In this document: positions 1 through 8,525 of the stretch, piece after piece
Numbering within the stretch: position 1 is the stretch's first letter
How the letters are laid out: each line of letters begins with the position of its first letter
Source: Terriglobia bacterium
GTDB taxonomy: Bacteria; Acidobacteriota; Terriglobia; UBA7540
Length of the DNA stretch: 34,686 nucleotides
NCBI GenBank assembly: GCA_030041095.1
Contig: JASHON010000025.1
Coordinates: 1 to 34,686 of the forward strand
Direction: 5' to 3'
Notes under the pieces: model-generated
Database searches by the model: none
The model's input: the letters and a program-made list of their open reading frames with translations, nothing else
What the model was told of the DNA's origin: nothing
Translations under genes and position numbers: made by a program

Positions 1-528
1 TCCAGGCTTGAGGATGCGGTACGCTTCACGACCGGCTCTAAAGTACATATCCAGCACGGCAGCGTGCCATTTGGGACCCGTTTCAGTGGCTTGGCCGTTC
101 GAGTAATGCTCCCGGAAGGCTCGGTGCGAACCGGAGCCGGCTAAGTGCCCATTCGATTTTCGATATAGTCCCTCCATGTATGGGGGGTCTATGACGACGC
201 AGTCAACGGAATGCTTCCAATAGGGCAGGTCTCGGCAGTCCACGCCGTCTCGGATATCGCTTCTTAAAATTTTGTAGTCATCGACGTTGACTTTCTTCCA
301 GAACACTCCCTTTCCATAGGTAACGTCGGCGATCACCGCGCCCTTTAGAACATGAAGATCGAGGATTTTAGGGAATACGTCGGCGTTGTCCCCTACGTAG
401 GCGGACACGGTTACATGGGTCGTGCAGACACCACCCTGGACGCGGCGCTTGGTTTCTGCAACTGTGATTCTCTGAGACTCGGCTGGAAACAGCTCGTTTT
501 GCATCAAGCCCATACTATCAGAAGTCAT
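1..528 (-). CDS. DNA methyltransferase (N6-adenine/N4-cytosine type), 3' end missing
   Basis: An open frame on the minus strand runs from an ATG at 528 off the left edge, giving 176 visible residues. It contains the catalytic motif IV DPPY at about residues 114-117 (in [10 protein letters not shown]) and, about 47 residues earlier, a degenerate SAM-binding motif I ([12 protein letters not shown], residues 66-77). DPPY is the hallmark of amino-methyltransferases that methylate exocyclic amines of adenine or cytosine; motif I before motif IV is the gamma-type order. Target specificity cannot be read because the C-terminal part is outside the window. Other in-frame ATGs lie at 513 and 504, and none has a strong Shine-Dalgarno, so the start is uncertain. 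No restriction gene is visible in the window, so it could be orphan or part of a system to the left. It is divergent from the gene at 581 with only about 50 bp between them. Confidence 0.8.
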   Translation of the reverse strand, partial: MTSDSMGLMQNELFPAESQRITVAETKRRVQGGVCTTHVTVSAYVGDNADVFPKILDLHVLKGAVIADVTYGKGVFWKKVNVDDYKILRSDIRDGVDCRDLPYWKHSVDCVVIDPPYMEGLYRKSNGHLAGSGSHRAFREHYSNGQATETGPKWHAAVLDMYFRAGREAYRILKPG

Positions 529-580
529 CGAAGGCGCGCCGAGGTACTTCAAGTGATCTTGGCACACGACAGGAGACAAC

Positions 581-3500
581 GTGTTCGAGAACAAAACCAA
601 CTTTGGTAAAACCTTAATCATTGCTTTCGTCCTGGCCGTGCTTGCCATCGCTCCACTCAAAGCGAGCCAGTTCGACTCCACTTTGTATTCCGGGATGCGC
701 TGGCGGTTGGTAGGTCCATTTCGCGGGGGTCGCGTTTCCGCGGTGGGAGGAGTGATCGGGCGGCCGGGTGTCTACTACATGGCGAGTCCCGGAGGCGGAG
801 TTTGGAAAACAACGGACGCCGGGGTCGTCTGGCGTCCGATCTTCGACCAGGCGCGCGTCGCTTCCATCGGCGCGCTCGCAGTCGCACCCTCGAATAGCAG
901 GATCCTTTACGTCGGTACCGGCGATTTTGGAATCGCCAGCGACTCCTGGGGCGCTGCAAACCTGGGAGACGGAGTCTGGCGCTCGGATGACGGCGGCCGC
1001 ACCTGGCGCCCTATCGGCCTTTCCGATACCGCGCACATCGGGGCGATCCTGGTGGACCCGAACCATCCCAATGTGGCGCTGGTGGCGGCGCTTGGGAATG
1101 CCTATGCGCCCGATCCTCATCGCGGGGTTTATTTGACCACAGACGGCGGCCGAACGTGGACCCGGACTCTTTACAAGGATGATACGACGGGTGCCATTTC
1201 ACTGACGTACGATCCCGCTGACCCCGGTGTGGTGTATGCGGCGCTTTGGCATCATCAGGCCGCTTTGCCGCCCGCGCCCCCGGATAGCGATCAAGCCGGC
1301 GGGGCCATCTACAAGTCCACCGACGGAGGACGAACCTGGCGTGCCCTATCCGGCCACGGGCTTCCTACCTGGCCTATGGGACGCATCGGATTGGCGGCTG
1401 AGGGCGGGTGCGTCTTCGCAAATATTGCGAGGGCTGAGGGCACCAATGGTCATCTTCAAGGCGGGCTGTTTCGCTCCGACGATGGCGGAGCACGTTGGCG
1501 CCGCATCACCCAGGATCCGCGGTTAGCTCCCGGCGGGCGCTCCGGGTATTTCAACAATGTTTGGATGGATCCCCAGAATCGCGACGTAGTTTACGTGGTG
1601 CAAACTTCATTTTATCGCTCGATGGACGGCGGAAAGACGTTCGAGGTTCTAAAAGGGGCGCCCGGCGGCGATGATTACCACAACCTCTGGATAAATCCCA
1701 AGAGCCCGTGTTTGCCTATGGGCGCCGGAAAGGGCTGTCTCAGCAGCGAAATGATCTTAGGCGCTGACCAGGGAGCGAGTGTAAGCCTGGATGCCGGCAA
1801 GACGTGGAGTTCATGGTACAACCAGCCGACCGGGCAGATGTATCATGTGGCAACGGATCATCGGTTTCCTTTCCATATTTACGGCCCCCAACAGGACAGC
1901 GGCTCGGTCGAAGTAAGCAGCCGTGGAGTATTCGGTGAAATCAGCTTCCTGGACTGGCGGCCTTCGATGGGCGCCTACGAATACGGCTATGTTGAACCGG
2001 ATCCGGCGCATCCGCAGTGGATCTTCTCGAGCGATGATGGCCCGGCAATCCACCGCAGGGATCGACGCACCTGGCTCACCCTCGATGTGACGCCCTACAT
2101 TGGCGCCGGAGGACCGTACCGCTACGCGTTCGGCCCATGGTGGGGCGCGGTCGAGCCACCGTTCGTCTTTTCGCCCGGAAACGGCAACATCCTGTATTAC
2201 GGCGCGCAAGCTGTCCTTGAAACCTCTGACGCCGGCCGCCATTGGCAGCGCATCAGCCCCGACCTTACAGTTCGAGCTCATCTACCGGTGCGCCGTCTTC
2301 CATTCGGCAAGACCAGCCGCGATTGGGCGGCGATCTCGGCGATTGGTCCCTCACCGCTGAATGTGGGCCTGATTTGGGTGGGCACCGACGACGGTCTCGT
2401 GCAAGTTACGCGCGACGGTGGAAAGAATTGGGAGCGAGCGGCAATCGCGGCATTGAAGCCGCTGGATACCGTCAGCATGATTGAAGCCTCGCCCTTCAAC
2501 CCTGCGGAGGCTTATGTGGTGATGGACCGGCACGTGTGGGGTGACTTTCATCCTTACATTTATCGCACCGACGACTACGGGCGCACTTGGATGGCGATCA
2601 CCACCGGCATTCCGAACGGCAGCTTCGTTCGCGTGGTGCGAGCAGACACGAAGCGGCAGGGGCTGCTTTACGCCGGTACGGAAAATGGCGTCTTTGTGTC
2701 TTTCGACAACGGCGAGGAGTGGCAGTCGCTGCAACTCAATCTGCCCACTGCTTCTGTGCGCGATTTGGCGGTCCGGGACGGCGACCTGGTGGCGGCGACG
2801 TTTGGGCGGGCGTTCTGGATTTTGGATGACCTGAGCCCGCTGCGCCAGCTCAACACCCAGATCGCCGTCGCCCCCGCTTACCTTTTCCGTCCGGCGGCAG
2901 CGGTTCGAGTGCGCAGAGACGTCAACTCAGATACGCCCATTCCGCCTGAAATCCCCGCCGGAACGAACCCGCCTTCCGGCGCGATTCTGGACTACACATT
3001 GCATGCGGCGCCGCTCCAGCCAATCGAACTGGCGATTTATGACGCAAACGGGAATTTGGTGCGCCGGTTCAGCAGCGCTCCCATTCCAGGCAGTGTCAGA
3101 AGGCCGGTTAAGTGGCCGACCATTGCAGACTACTGGATGGCAAATCCGCAACCCTTGCCGATCCACGTGGGAATGAACCGCTTCATCTGGGATCTCCGCT
3201 ATGCGCCGCCGCCATCGGTGGGACACTCCTACCCCATGTCCGCAATCCCGCACGAGACTCCGGCTGGTCCGGAGGGACCGCTTGTCGTACCTGGCAATTA
3301 TGTTGTGAAGCTAACCGTGGCCGGTGAGATCTATGCCCAACCCTTGACGGTGCTGCGTGACCCGCGTGAGACGACGCCTGCGAATGCTTTCGCCGCCCAA
3401 TTGTCTCTCGAGCTGAAACTCATGGCCGGCATGCGCGAAAGTTACGCGGCCTACAAGGCAGCGAAACAGAATGGCAACAGCGCCGCCGGGCGATTTGCAG

Positions 3501-3631
3501 ACCTCAACGGCACGTTGAGTAGCTTAGCGGCTGACATTGAAGGAGCCGATGCTGCGCCCACGCCCGCCATGCATGATGCAGTGCGTCGCGAGCTTCAACA
3601 ACTCGCCTCCCGATTGCATGCTTTGAAGTGA
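581..3631 (+). CDS. Exported Asp-box (BNR/VPS10-like) beta-propeller protein
   Basis: 1016 residues. The GTG start at 581 is supported by AGGAGA five to ten bases upstream. Residues 1-29 form a signal peptide (hydrophobic [16 protein letters not shown]). The body carries at least ten Asp-box motifs of the pattern S/T-x-D-x-G-x-x-W, for example [33 protein letters not shown] and [11 protein letters not shown], which mark blades of a sialidase/sortilin-type propeller. The last ~200 residues form a beta-rich tail ([16 protein letters not shown], then [14 protein letters not shown]) followed by a short helical end. Such proteins are usually annotated 'glycosyl hydrolase' or 'VPS10 domain protein'; no sialidase catalytic set can be identified, so enzymatic activity is unproven and binding or scaffolding outside the membrane is equally likely. 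A paralogue with the same layout lies at 13902-17246. Confidence 0.88.
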   Translation: MFENKTNFGKTLIIAFVLAVLAIAPLKASQFDSTLYSGMRWRLVGPFRGGRVSAVGGVIGRPGVYYMASPGGGVWKTTDAGVVWRPIFDQARVASIGALAVAPSNSRILYVGTGDFGIASDSWGAANLGDGVWRSDDGGRTWRPIGLSDTAHIGAILVDPNHPNVALVAALGNAYAPDPHRGVYLTTDGGRTWTRTLYKDDTTGAISLTYDPADPGVVYAALWHHQAALPPAPPDSDQAGGAIYKSTDGGRTWRALSGHGLPTWPMGRIGLAAEGGCVFANIARAEGTNGHLQGGLFRSDDGGARWRRITQDPRLAPGGRSGYFNNVWMDPQNRDVVYVVQTSFYRSMDGGKTFEVLKGAPGGDDYHNLWINPKSPCLPMGAGKGCLSSEMILGADQGASVSLDAGKTWSSWYNQPTGQMYHVATDHRFPFHIYGPQQDSGSVEVSSRGVFGEISFLDWRPSMGAYEYGYVEPDPAHPQWIFSSDDGPAIHRRDRRTWLTLDVTPYIGAGGPYRYAFGPWWGAVEPPFVFSPGNGNILYYGAQAVLETSDAGRHWQRISPDLTVRAHLPVRRLPFGKTSRDWAAISAIGPSPLNVGLIWVGTDDGLVQVTRDGGKNWERAAIAALKPLDTVSMIEASPFNPAEAYVVMDRHVWGDFHPYIYRTDDYGRTWMAITTGIPNGSFVRVVRADTKRQGLLYAGTENGVFVSFDNGEEWQSLQLNLPTASVRDLAVRDGDLVAATFGRAFWILDDLSPLRQLNTQIAVAPAYLFRPAAAVRVRRDVNSDTPIPPEIPAGTNPPSGAILDYTLHAAPLQPIELAIYDANGNLVRRFSSAPIPGSVRRPVKWPTIADYWMANPQPLPIHVGMNRFIWDLRYAPPPSVGHSYPMSAIPHETPAGPEGPLVVPGNYVVKLTVAGEIYAQPLTVLRDPRETTPANAFAAQLSLELKLMAGMRESYAAYKAAKQNGNSAAGRFADLNGTLSSLAADIEGADAAPTPAMHDAVRRELQQLASRLHALK

Positions 3632-3757
3632 ATCGCAAAATTGAAGAGAGATGAAATGAAACTGGCAGCCAGGAGGCTATCGAGACGCTGAAGACGTCTG
3701 CTTGCCGGGCCCTCCCCCGTTGGCTCCCACGTGATGATTTCTCTCCATCCGCTCAGG

Positions 3758-6553
3758 CTAGTTGGCCACAAAGCCCTTGGTTGGCTTACCGCCATCCCGA
3801 AGGATCATGAACTGGTCGGCCGGAAATTCCGCGTGCCCGGCTTTCACAGTGCTCAAGGCATCGTTACCCGCAATCACCAACACCATGTGGGCCGGGTCAA
3901 GCGGGTTTTTGGCCGCCAGGATCAGCCCGTCGCGTTCCGAGCCATCGGCCTTGCCGGCAATCTCAAACGACGCCCCGGCATATTCGAGGTGGAGCTTTGC
4001 TGCCCACAACGCCAGCGCTGAGTTCGCTTCGGGCCGGCCCACGAACACGACGTCGCGATGCCGCAGCAATTGATCTGAAACTTCGAAATCCTTGTAGACC
4101 GGAACTTGGCTCTGATAGCTATGGAGAAAGCGGCTCTGCAACTGCTCGGCTGCGTACCGGTTCGCGCCGGCATCCCGCAAGGTACCGTAAACAATCAAAG
4201 CCGAAGGCAGCCGCCGCCAAATATCGTTCGCAAGATACGCGGGGCCGTCGGGCGGATCGATCGCACCGGGATCGACGTTTGCCGTGCTGGCGCCCGCCCT
4301 CTCGAGGAAGGACTTCGCCGTCACCGTCTTGGTGGTGTTGGCTGCAAAATAGTCGCGCATCAGCTCCAAAAACGCGCCGTCGCCCACCTTGAGGCGCAAC
4401 GAATCCAGAAACAGCACGCCCTCCGTCTGCTCCCGGCGAAAGTGGTTCAAAGGATTATCGGGACTGAGTTCGAGCCCGCGCCAGATGGTGCGCTGCGCCT
4501 CCATGGCGTCGGCCACGTCGCTTGACGCGAGCACGCGTCGGTATTTTGCCGAGCCGGCCACGAACCAGATATCGGCGTCCGAGGCCGGCAGAATCCACCC
4601 GTTCCAGAGACGCCCCTTGTAAGAAGGCGGACGGGCGGCAGGTGGCGCAGGCTTTGGCGGATCGAGCAACGCCATCAGGCGGCCCTTTTCGTTTTCCCGG
4701 ATATCGGCTCTCAATGTTGAGGAAGGCTTCGCGTCGAAAAGGTGATAGCCGGAAGGATAGAGACCCTCATCGCCCGCAAAATCCCATTTCCTGTTGGGCG
4801 CCCATGCCGTCTGATTCGGCCTTCCGATCTCCGCCCACACCATCAGGTGCGATGCCATGTCAGAGGTCACGACTTTCGCGTCCATCGTGCTGGATGCCAC
4901 CAGCGGCGCCGTGCGAAAAGCCAGGAAGCCGAACTGCGCGTCAATCTTGCCGCGATACTTCCGGTAAAGCTCCTGCCACGCCATATCACGAGGGCCCGGA
5001 ACGTAGGGGATGTAATCCGGCTCGCCGTGCGGATCCGGATAGTCTTCAAGGCGGACGCTGAGGTCTTTCGCGTTGTTATCACCCCAATAGAAGCCAGGCG
5101 TGTTGCCGAACCACTGGTTCTTCGAGCTGCGCCAGAGCCTGGTATGGTCTGTGCCGAGGTCGTAGATGGCAATCTCATTTGTTTTGGCGTCGCCTATGAT
5201 CCATTCGTTGGTGTAGAGGCCGTTGTTGCGAGTGCTGAGGTAACGAACCACGTCGTCGATGCTGTCGCTATATTGGATGGCCATGCGCGCGCGGAAGGCT
5301 ACGGGTGTGCCTTGTGGATTGAAGGGCGTCTGATTGATCGTAGTTTCGGTCAGCACGATTCCGGCATCGTTCTGGTACCAGTCCGTGCCGCTTTCAATAC
5401 CGCCTGGATAGCTTTGGATGATCATCCGATGACCGGAAGACGGCTTGATGTCAAGCAACACGTTGGTTTGCTCGGCGAGGGTCAAGGGCCACCACGTGAC
5501 GTGGCCGATCACCATTTTCCCGTCGCGAGTGGCGGGGCCGGTAGCCGCAAACGCGCTGCAGTGGTCGATCACCGGATCCCGCTTGAGGCCGGAATAGGGC
5601 GGAGCGTCAAACTTCAAACCTTCGAGGCCGGTAGGGGTGGTCGAGACGGCTGAGGCCAATTCGCCCATCTCAACCGTGGTGTTCTCCACGACGATATCCA
5701 GCAGGTCGATCCGTCGGCCCAGCCAGCGCGCGCCCGCATCTGAAGCGCCGTCCGCGATGCCGCGCATCTCCTCCAGCATTTCACGGTTGAAGCCGCGCAG
5801 GAAAAGCGCGCTGGCGATGGTGCGATAGTCGCTCCAGTGATCTTGGGAGCCCAACGTCGCAGCGCAGCGCGCCAGGTACTCGGGAATCTCGCGCGCCATC
5901 AGATGACCGTGCTGATAGCCGCGCTCGTAGGGCCGGCCTTCAATGTGAAGATAGATCCAGCCGGCGGCAGGATAGCGATACGCAGGGCCGAAGGTCTGCA
6001 CCGCGTCGCGCGCGGGCCACTCGTCATTGGATGAGGCTTCTTCCAGGCGCACACCCGCGAACCAAGCCGTCCCCCTGAACGAGCCTCCGTTGCCCACCGT
6101 GAGCGCCACCCGGTCATGCGCGCTGCTGGCGATGAACTTGAGACTCAGCCGCGTCCAAGGCTGAGTCCCGCCGAGCGATGCCGAGTGCACATCGAAGGGC
6201 ATCGACGTCATGGAAAGCGTGGCCCCGGAGGCGATGGGCGAGCGATTGAGGTCTCGCACTGCAAGGTTCTCTGTGCGTACCCAGCCGGTCAGCTCATATC
6301 GCTTACCGATGGTGAGATTGACCGGCGCCAGCCGCACACAGGCGTCCTCGGCGCCGGCGCCGCGTTGCACGCGAAGCGAACGGCGGCCGTCGTGCAGCGC
6401 GTGGGAATCAACGGCGGCATAGCCTTTGACCACGGTCCAGGTTTGTACGCCCTTCTCAAACGAGCTCCGGAAAACGGCCGTATCTCCCTGCGCGGGCGCA
6501 GCCATCACCTGAGCAACGGCCGCCATTAATAGAAAGCAGGTTAGCCGATACAT
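3758..6553 (-). CDS. Exported phospholipase B-like Ntn-hydrolase with added N- and C-terminal domains
   Basis: 931 residues from the ATG at 6553, chosen because GGAGG lies just upstream and a signal peptide follows directly (YRLTCFLLMAAVAQVMA); an upstream TTG/ATG extension to 6715 has neither. Residues ~25-175 look like a jelly-roll carbohydrate-binding domain (SFEKGVQTWTVV, YELTGWVRTENL). Residues ~195-560 match the phospholipase B-like / C45 Ntn-hydrolase fold: GRPYERGYQHGHL, the likely nucleophile Cys332 in DHCSAFAATG, then IIQSYPGGIESGTDWY and TETTIN, and NGLYTNEWIIGD, segments also recognisable in eukaryotic lysosomal PLBD proteins. Such enzymes cleave their own chain before the Cys and hydrolyse amides or lipids; the substrate here is unknown. 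The C-terminal third resembles the helical tail found behind M1-type peptidase domains (FLDSLRLKVGDGAFLELMRD), without HExxH, followed by an alpha/beta module (LIVYGTLRDAGANRYAAEQL). Confidence 0.82.
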   Translation of the reverse strand: MYRLTCFLLMAAVAQVMAAPAQGDTAVFRSSFEKGVQTWTVVKGYAAVDSHALHDGRRSLRVQRGAGAEDACVRLAPVNLTIGKRYELTGWVRTENLAVRDLNRSPIASGATLSMTSMPFDVHSASLGGTQPWTRLSLKFIASSAHDRVALTVGNGGSFRGTAWFAGVRLEEASSNDEWPARDAVQTFGPAYRYPAAGWIYLHIEGRPYERGYQHGHLMAREIPEYLARCAATLGSQDHWSDYRTIASALFLRGFNREMLEEMRGIADGASDAGARWLGRRIDLLDIVVENTTVEMGELASAVSTTPTGLEGLKFDAPPYSGLKRDPVIDHCSAFAATGPATRDGKMVIGHVTWWPLTLAEQTNVLLDIKPSSGHRMIIQSYPGGIESGTDWYQNDAGIVLTETTINQTPFNPQGTPVAFRARMAIQYSDSIDDVVRYLSTRNNGLYTNEWIIGDAKTNEIAIYDLGTDHTRLWRSSKNQWFGNTPGFYWGDNNAKDLSVRLEDYPDPHGEPDYIPYVPGPRDMAWQELYRKYRGKIDAQFGFLAFRTAPLVASSTMDAKVVTSDMASHLMVWAEIGRPNQTAWAPNRKWDFAGDEGLYPSGYHLFDAKPSSTLRADIRENEKGRLMALLDPPKPAPPAARPPSYKGRLWNGWILPASDADIWFVAGSAKYRRVLASSDVADAMEAQRTIWRGLELSPDNPLNHFRREQTEGVLFLDSLRLKVGDGAFLELMRDYFAANTTKTVTAKSFLERAGASTANVDPGAIDPPDGPAYLANDIWRRLPSALIVYGTLRDAGANRYAAEQLQSRFLHSYQSQVPVYKDFEVSDQLLRHRDVVFVGRPEANSALALWAAKLHLEYAGASFEIAGKADGSERDGLILAAKNPLDPAHMVLVIAGNDALSTVKAGHAEFPADQFMILRDGGKPTKGFVAN

Positions 6554-6581
6554 CGCTCTCCTCCCTCGGAACGCCGGATCT

Positions 6582-6598
6582 GCACGCATTTTGCGTGC
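6582..6598. promoter_or_regulatory. Perfect inverted repeat upstream of the phospholipase B-like gene
   Basis: GCACGCA-TTT-TGCGTGC is a perfect 7-bp inverted repeat ending 29 bp before the ATG at 6553 (minus strand). It could be an operator or a 5'-leader hairpin. No regulator is encoded beside it, so its role is open. Confidence 0.4.
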
Positions 6599-6762
6599 GC
6601 GGATTGACTCCAGGGAGCCGGCCTGGCCCAGGCCCCGCCCTCTGCACAATCCTGTTCTCCCGTTCCTCCACTTGCTGATCGACAGTCTCCACATTATACC
6701 TTCACCCTTCGCCACGACGAAGACACCGTTGTCCGCGGTCCGCTCTATCCTAAAACTTTTAG

Positions 6763-6791
6763 TTCACACAGGGCCTCGGCTGCGCTATTGT
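6763..6791 (+). promoter_or_regulatory. Candidate sigma-70-type promoter for the leader ORF and MgtC-family gene
   Basis: TTCACA (6763-6768) and TATTGT (6786-6791) are separated by exactly 17 bp, with an AT-rich stretch (TAAAACTTTTAG) just upstream. The predicted start of transcription is near 6798, giving a leader of about 160 nt before the ATG at 6957. The -10 element is imperfect, so this is a prediction. Confidence 0.45.
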
Positions 6792-6816
6792 GTGTCCGAA
6801 AGAGTTAGGAGACACG

Positions 6817-6897
6817 ATGGCCCGCAGGCGCGCCCGGCAGCAGGTCACACCCGTCGAATACTCTAATCAAGGCGGAGGCTTCCTCCGAGGTGTTTAG
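6817..6897 (+). CDS. Candidate 26-residue leader peptide upstream of the MgtC-family gene
   Basis: An ATG at 6817 follows AGGAGA with four bases between, a far better ribosome-binding site than that of the downstream gene. The ORF encodes MARRRARQQVTPVEYS and ten more residues ending FLRGV, then TAG at 6895. It lies between a candidate promoter and the MgtC-family gene at 6957, and its last codons overlap the first of two competing hairpins. In Salmonella, mgtC has a leader RNA with short translated ORFs that tune expression; that precedent makes a regulatory leader plausible, but there is no sequence similarity to mgtM or mgtP that I can claim. The Arg-rich start could sense arginine-tRNA or translation rate. 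It may also be a chance ORF. Confidence 0.4.
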   Translation: MARRRARQQVTPVEYSNQGGGFLRGV

Positions 6898-6915
6898 TTT
6901 CAGACTCGCTCGGAG
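6873..6915 (+). promoter_or_regulatory. Candidate attenuator: two mutually exclusive leader hairpins
   Basis: Three segments can pair in two ways. CGGAGG (6873-6878) pairs perfectly with CCTCCG (6882-6887) across a 3-nt loop. CTCCGAG (6883-6889), overlapping that second arm, pairs perfectly with CTCGGAG (6909-6915) across a 19-nt loop. The first hairpin overlaps the last codons and stop of the leader ORF, so a ribosome there would block it and favour the second. No run of T directly follows the second stem, so control of translation or Rho-dependent termination would fit better than intrinsic termination. Confidence 0.35.
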
Positions 6916-6956
6916 AGGCGCGCCAGAGTGAATTGATTTTACAGGGGTCCCGACCG

Positions 6957-8186
6957 ATGACCTTCCCACCGGTAGAGGTCGCAACGAAGCTGGCAGTCGC
7001 GATAGGCATCGGGCTACTCGTTGGCCTGGAGCGGCAGTGGTCTCACAAGGACTTAGGGGTCCGCACGTTCACGATCACAGCGATGTTCGGCACGTTGGCT
7101 GCCCTGATATCGCTTCAGTTAGCCTTGATCTGCACGGCGGGGGTATTTCTTCTCGTTGTCTTTATCAACACGCGAAGTCTCCTGGTGGATCGGTCGCTGG
7201 AGATGACCACATCGGTGGCTCTGCTGGTGACGTATGTACTCGGCGTGCTGGCCGGGCTAGGGCATCTTTTCACGCCGGTGGCTTCGGCGATCGTCATGAC
7301 CATGTTGCTCGCATGGAAAAGCGAGCTTACCCGATTTGCGGGAGATCTGAAGCCAGAGGAAATCCGCGGGGCGGTCCTGCTCGCTTTGCTCGGCTTCGTG
7401 ATTTATCCCTTACTGCCTAATCGTTTCATAGACGGCTGGCACTTGTTCAATCCACGCCAATCCTGGGTCATCGTGATCATTATTGCTGCGCTGGAATTCG
7501 CCAATTACGTATTGCTGCGGCTTTTCAGCCGGCGAGGGCTTTACTACACTGCGGTCCTGGGCGGGCTCGTTAACAGCACGGCAACCGTGGCAGAATTATC
7601 GCGCTCTTTTGGGAGCGTTCTCGTCAGCATGGCTGCCGCTCTGGTCATGCTCACTTCCGTAGCGATGTTCCTGCGAAACCTGGTCATCCTGGCGATTTTT
7701 GCGCGCGCCGCTGTTCCCATTGCAGTTTGGCCCCTACTTGCCATGACGGCGGGGGCGGTGCTCTGCGCGTGGAAAACGCGCGGTCGAGGAGCAGAGCCTG
7801 TCAAGCCCATTTATATGAAGTCGCCTATTTCGCTACGATTTGTGATTCAATTCGGTCTTTTATTTCTACTTATGGAAATCGGCGGAACGATTTGCGCCCG
7901 TTTTCTCGGTAAGTATGGGTTTCTTGGCCTAAGCCTCGTCGGTGGCTTAGCGAGCAGCGCAAGCATGACCGCTGCGGCAGCTACAATGGCTCTGCACGGC
8001 AAGCTCTCGCCCCAGGTTGCCGGGGTAGCAACGGTCTTCGCTTCGATCAGCAGCTCGTTGGTGAACCTGCCCCTGGTCGAACGAGAGACACATGACAAGC
8101 GCTTAACGCGCTCGTTGACCATAAGTTCAGTCATATTGGTCGTAATTGGGTTGGTCGTCCTTGCCGTCCGCGAAGGACATTATTAG
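6957..8186 (+). CDS. MgtC/SapB family membrane protein with DUF4010-like C-terminal half
   Basis: 409 residues from the ATG at 6957; AGGGG lies about 10 bases upstream. A TTG at 6933 would add eight residues but has no ribosome-binding site. The N-terminal part carries the MgtC/SapB signature (VGLERQWSHKDLGVRTFTIT) with several transmembrane helices. The second half is also hydrophobic (GGLVNSTATVAELSRS, GLSLVGGLASSASMTAAAA) and matches the layout of the DUF4010 family, whose members pair an MgtC domain with a second membrane domain. About ten or more membrane spans are expected, in the inner membrane. MgtC proteins are linked to magnesium limitation and ATP synthase or phosphate control in pathogens; the function of this longer version is unknown. 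The gene stands alone on its strand behind a 160-nt leader. Confidence 0.85.
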   Translation: MTFPPVEVATKLAVAIGIGLLVGLERQWSHKDLGVRTFTITAMFGTLAALISLQLALICTAGVFLLVVFINTRSLLVDRSLEMTTSVALLVTYVLGVLAGLGHLFTPVASAIVMTMLLAWKSELTRFAGDLKPEEIRGAVLLALLGFVIYPLLPNRFIDGWHLFNPRQSWVIVIIIAALEFANYVLLRLFSRRGLYYTAVLGGLVNSTATVAELSRSFGSVLVSMAAALVMLTSVAMFLRNLVILAIFARAAVPIAVWPLLAMTAGAVLCAWKTRGRGAEPVKPIYMKSPISLRFVIQFGLLFLLMEIGGTICARFLGKYGFLGLSLVGGLASSASMTAAAATMALHGKLSPQVAGVATVFASISSSLVNLPLVERETHDKRLTRSLTISSVILVVIGLVVLAVREGHY

Positions 8187-8220
8187 ATAGAGATACTCGG
8201 TGAGCCGAATCAGCGGTGGC

Positions 8221-8484
8221 CTATTCTTTTCCCGGCTTTTCGCGCCTCGGTTTTAATTCCTCTATTGTTCGGCTTCGGAGAAATTCGAAGAAGACGTAGC
8301 CGACGAACGCCGCAACGAGTGCTATCGAGAAATTTGCTGCCGTAAAAACGTCGTGGAGAGCCCAGCCGAGCCCCTTTCCCACAGCGTGACCCGAGTGGAC
8401 GAACTCTCCCATCAGAAGGTTGGAGTAGAAGAGAAAAATAATAAAGGCCGCCTCGATGGCGGCTCGAACAGCAGCGTTCCTCAT
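8221..8484 (-). CDS. Small two-helix membrane protein, unknown function
   Basis: 87 residues from the ATG at 8484. Two hydrophobic stretches can be seen, at about residues 12-28 (AAFIIFLFYSNLLMGEF) and 50-68 (FSIALVAAFVGYVFFEFL), then a charged tail (RTIEELKPRREKPGKE), as expected for a membrane protein with a cytoplasmic C-terminus. An overlapping 92-residue frame on the same strand (8210-8488) is Arg/Cys-rich and lacks such structure, so this frame is preferred. No family is recognised. It lies 41 bp downstream of the ADOP-type permease on the same strand and could be co-transcribed with it. The ribosome-binding site is weak. Confidence 0.6.
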   Translation of the reverse strand: MRNAAVRAAIEAAFIIFLFYSNLLMGEFVHSGHAVGKGLGWALHDVFTAANFSIALVAAFVGYVFFEFLRSRTIEELKPRREKPGKE

Positions 8485-8525
8485 CCACTTATTCTGCTTC
8501 GGCTAACGATCCGCCGCAAGGCGAT

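Noticed and set aside
352-609. Plus-strand ORF of 85 residues
   Set aside because: It lies antisense to the methyltransferase frame with its DPPY motif, and overlaps the start of the well-supported gene at 581.
4742-5653. Plus-strand ORF of 303 residues
   Set aside because: It is entirely antisense to the phospholipase B-like gene, whose motifs are clear; such long shadows are common in GC-rich DNA.
8210-8488. Alternative 92-residue frame over the small membrane protein
   Set aside because: Arg- and Cys-rich without structure, whereas the frame 8221-8484 has two clear membrane helices.
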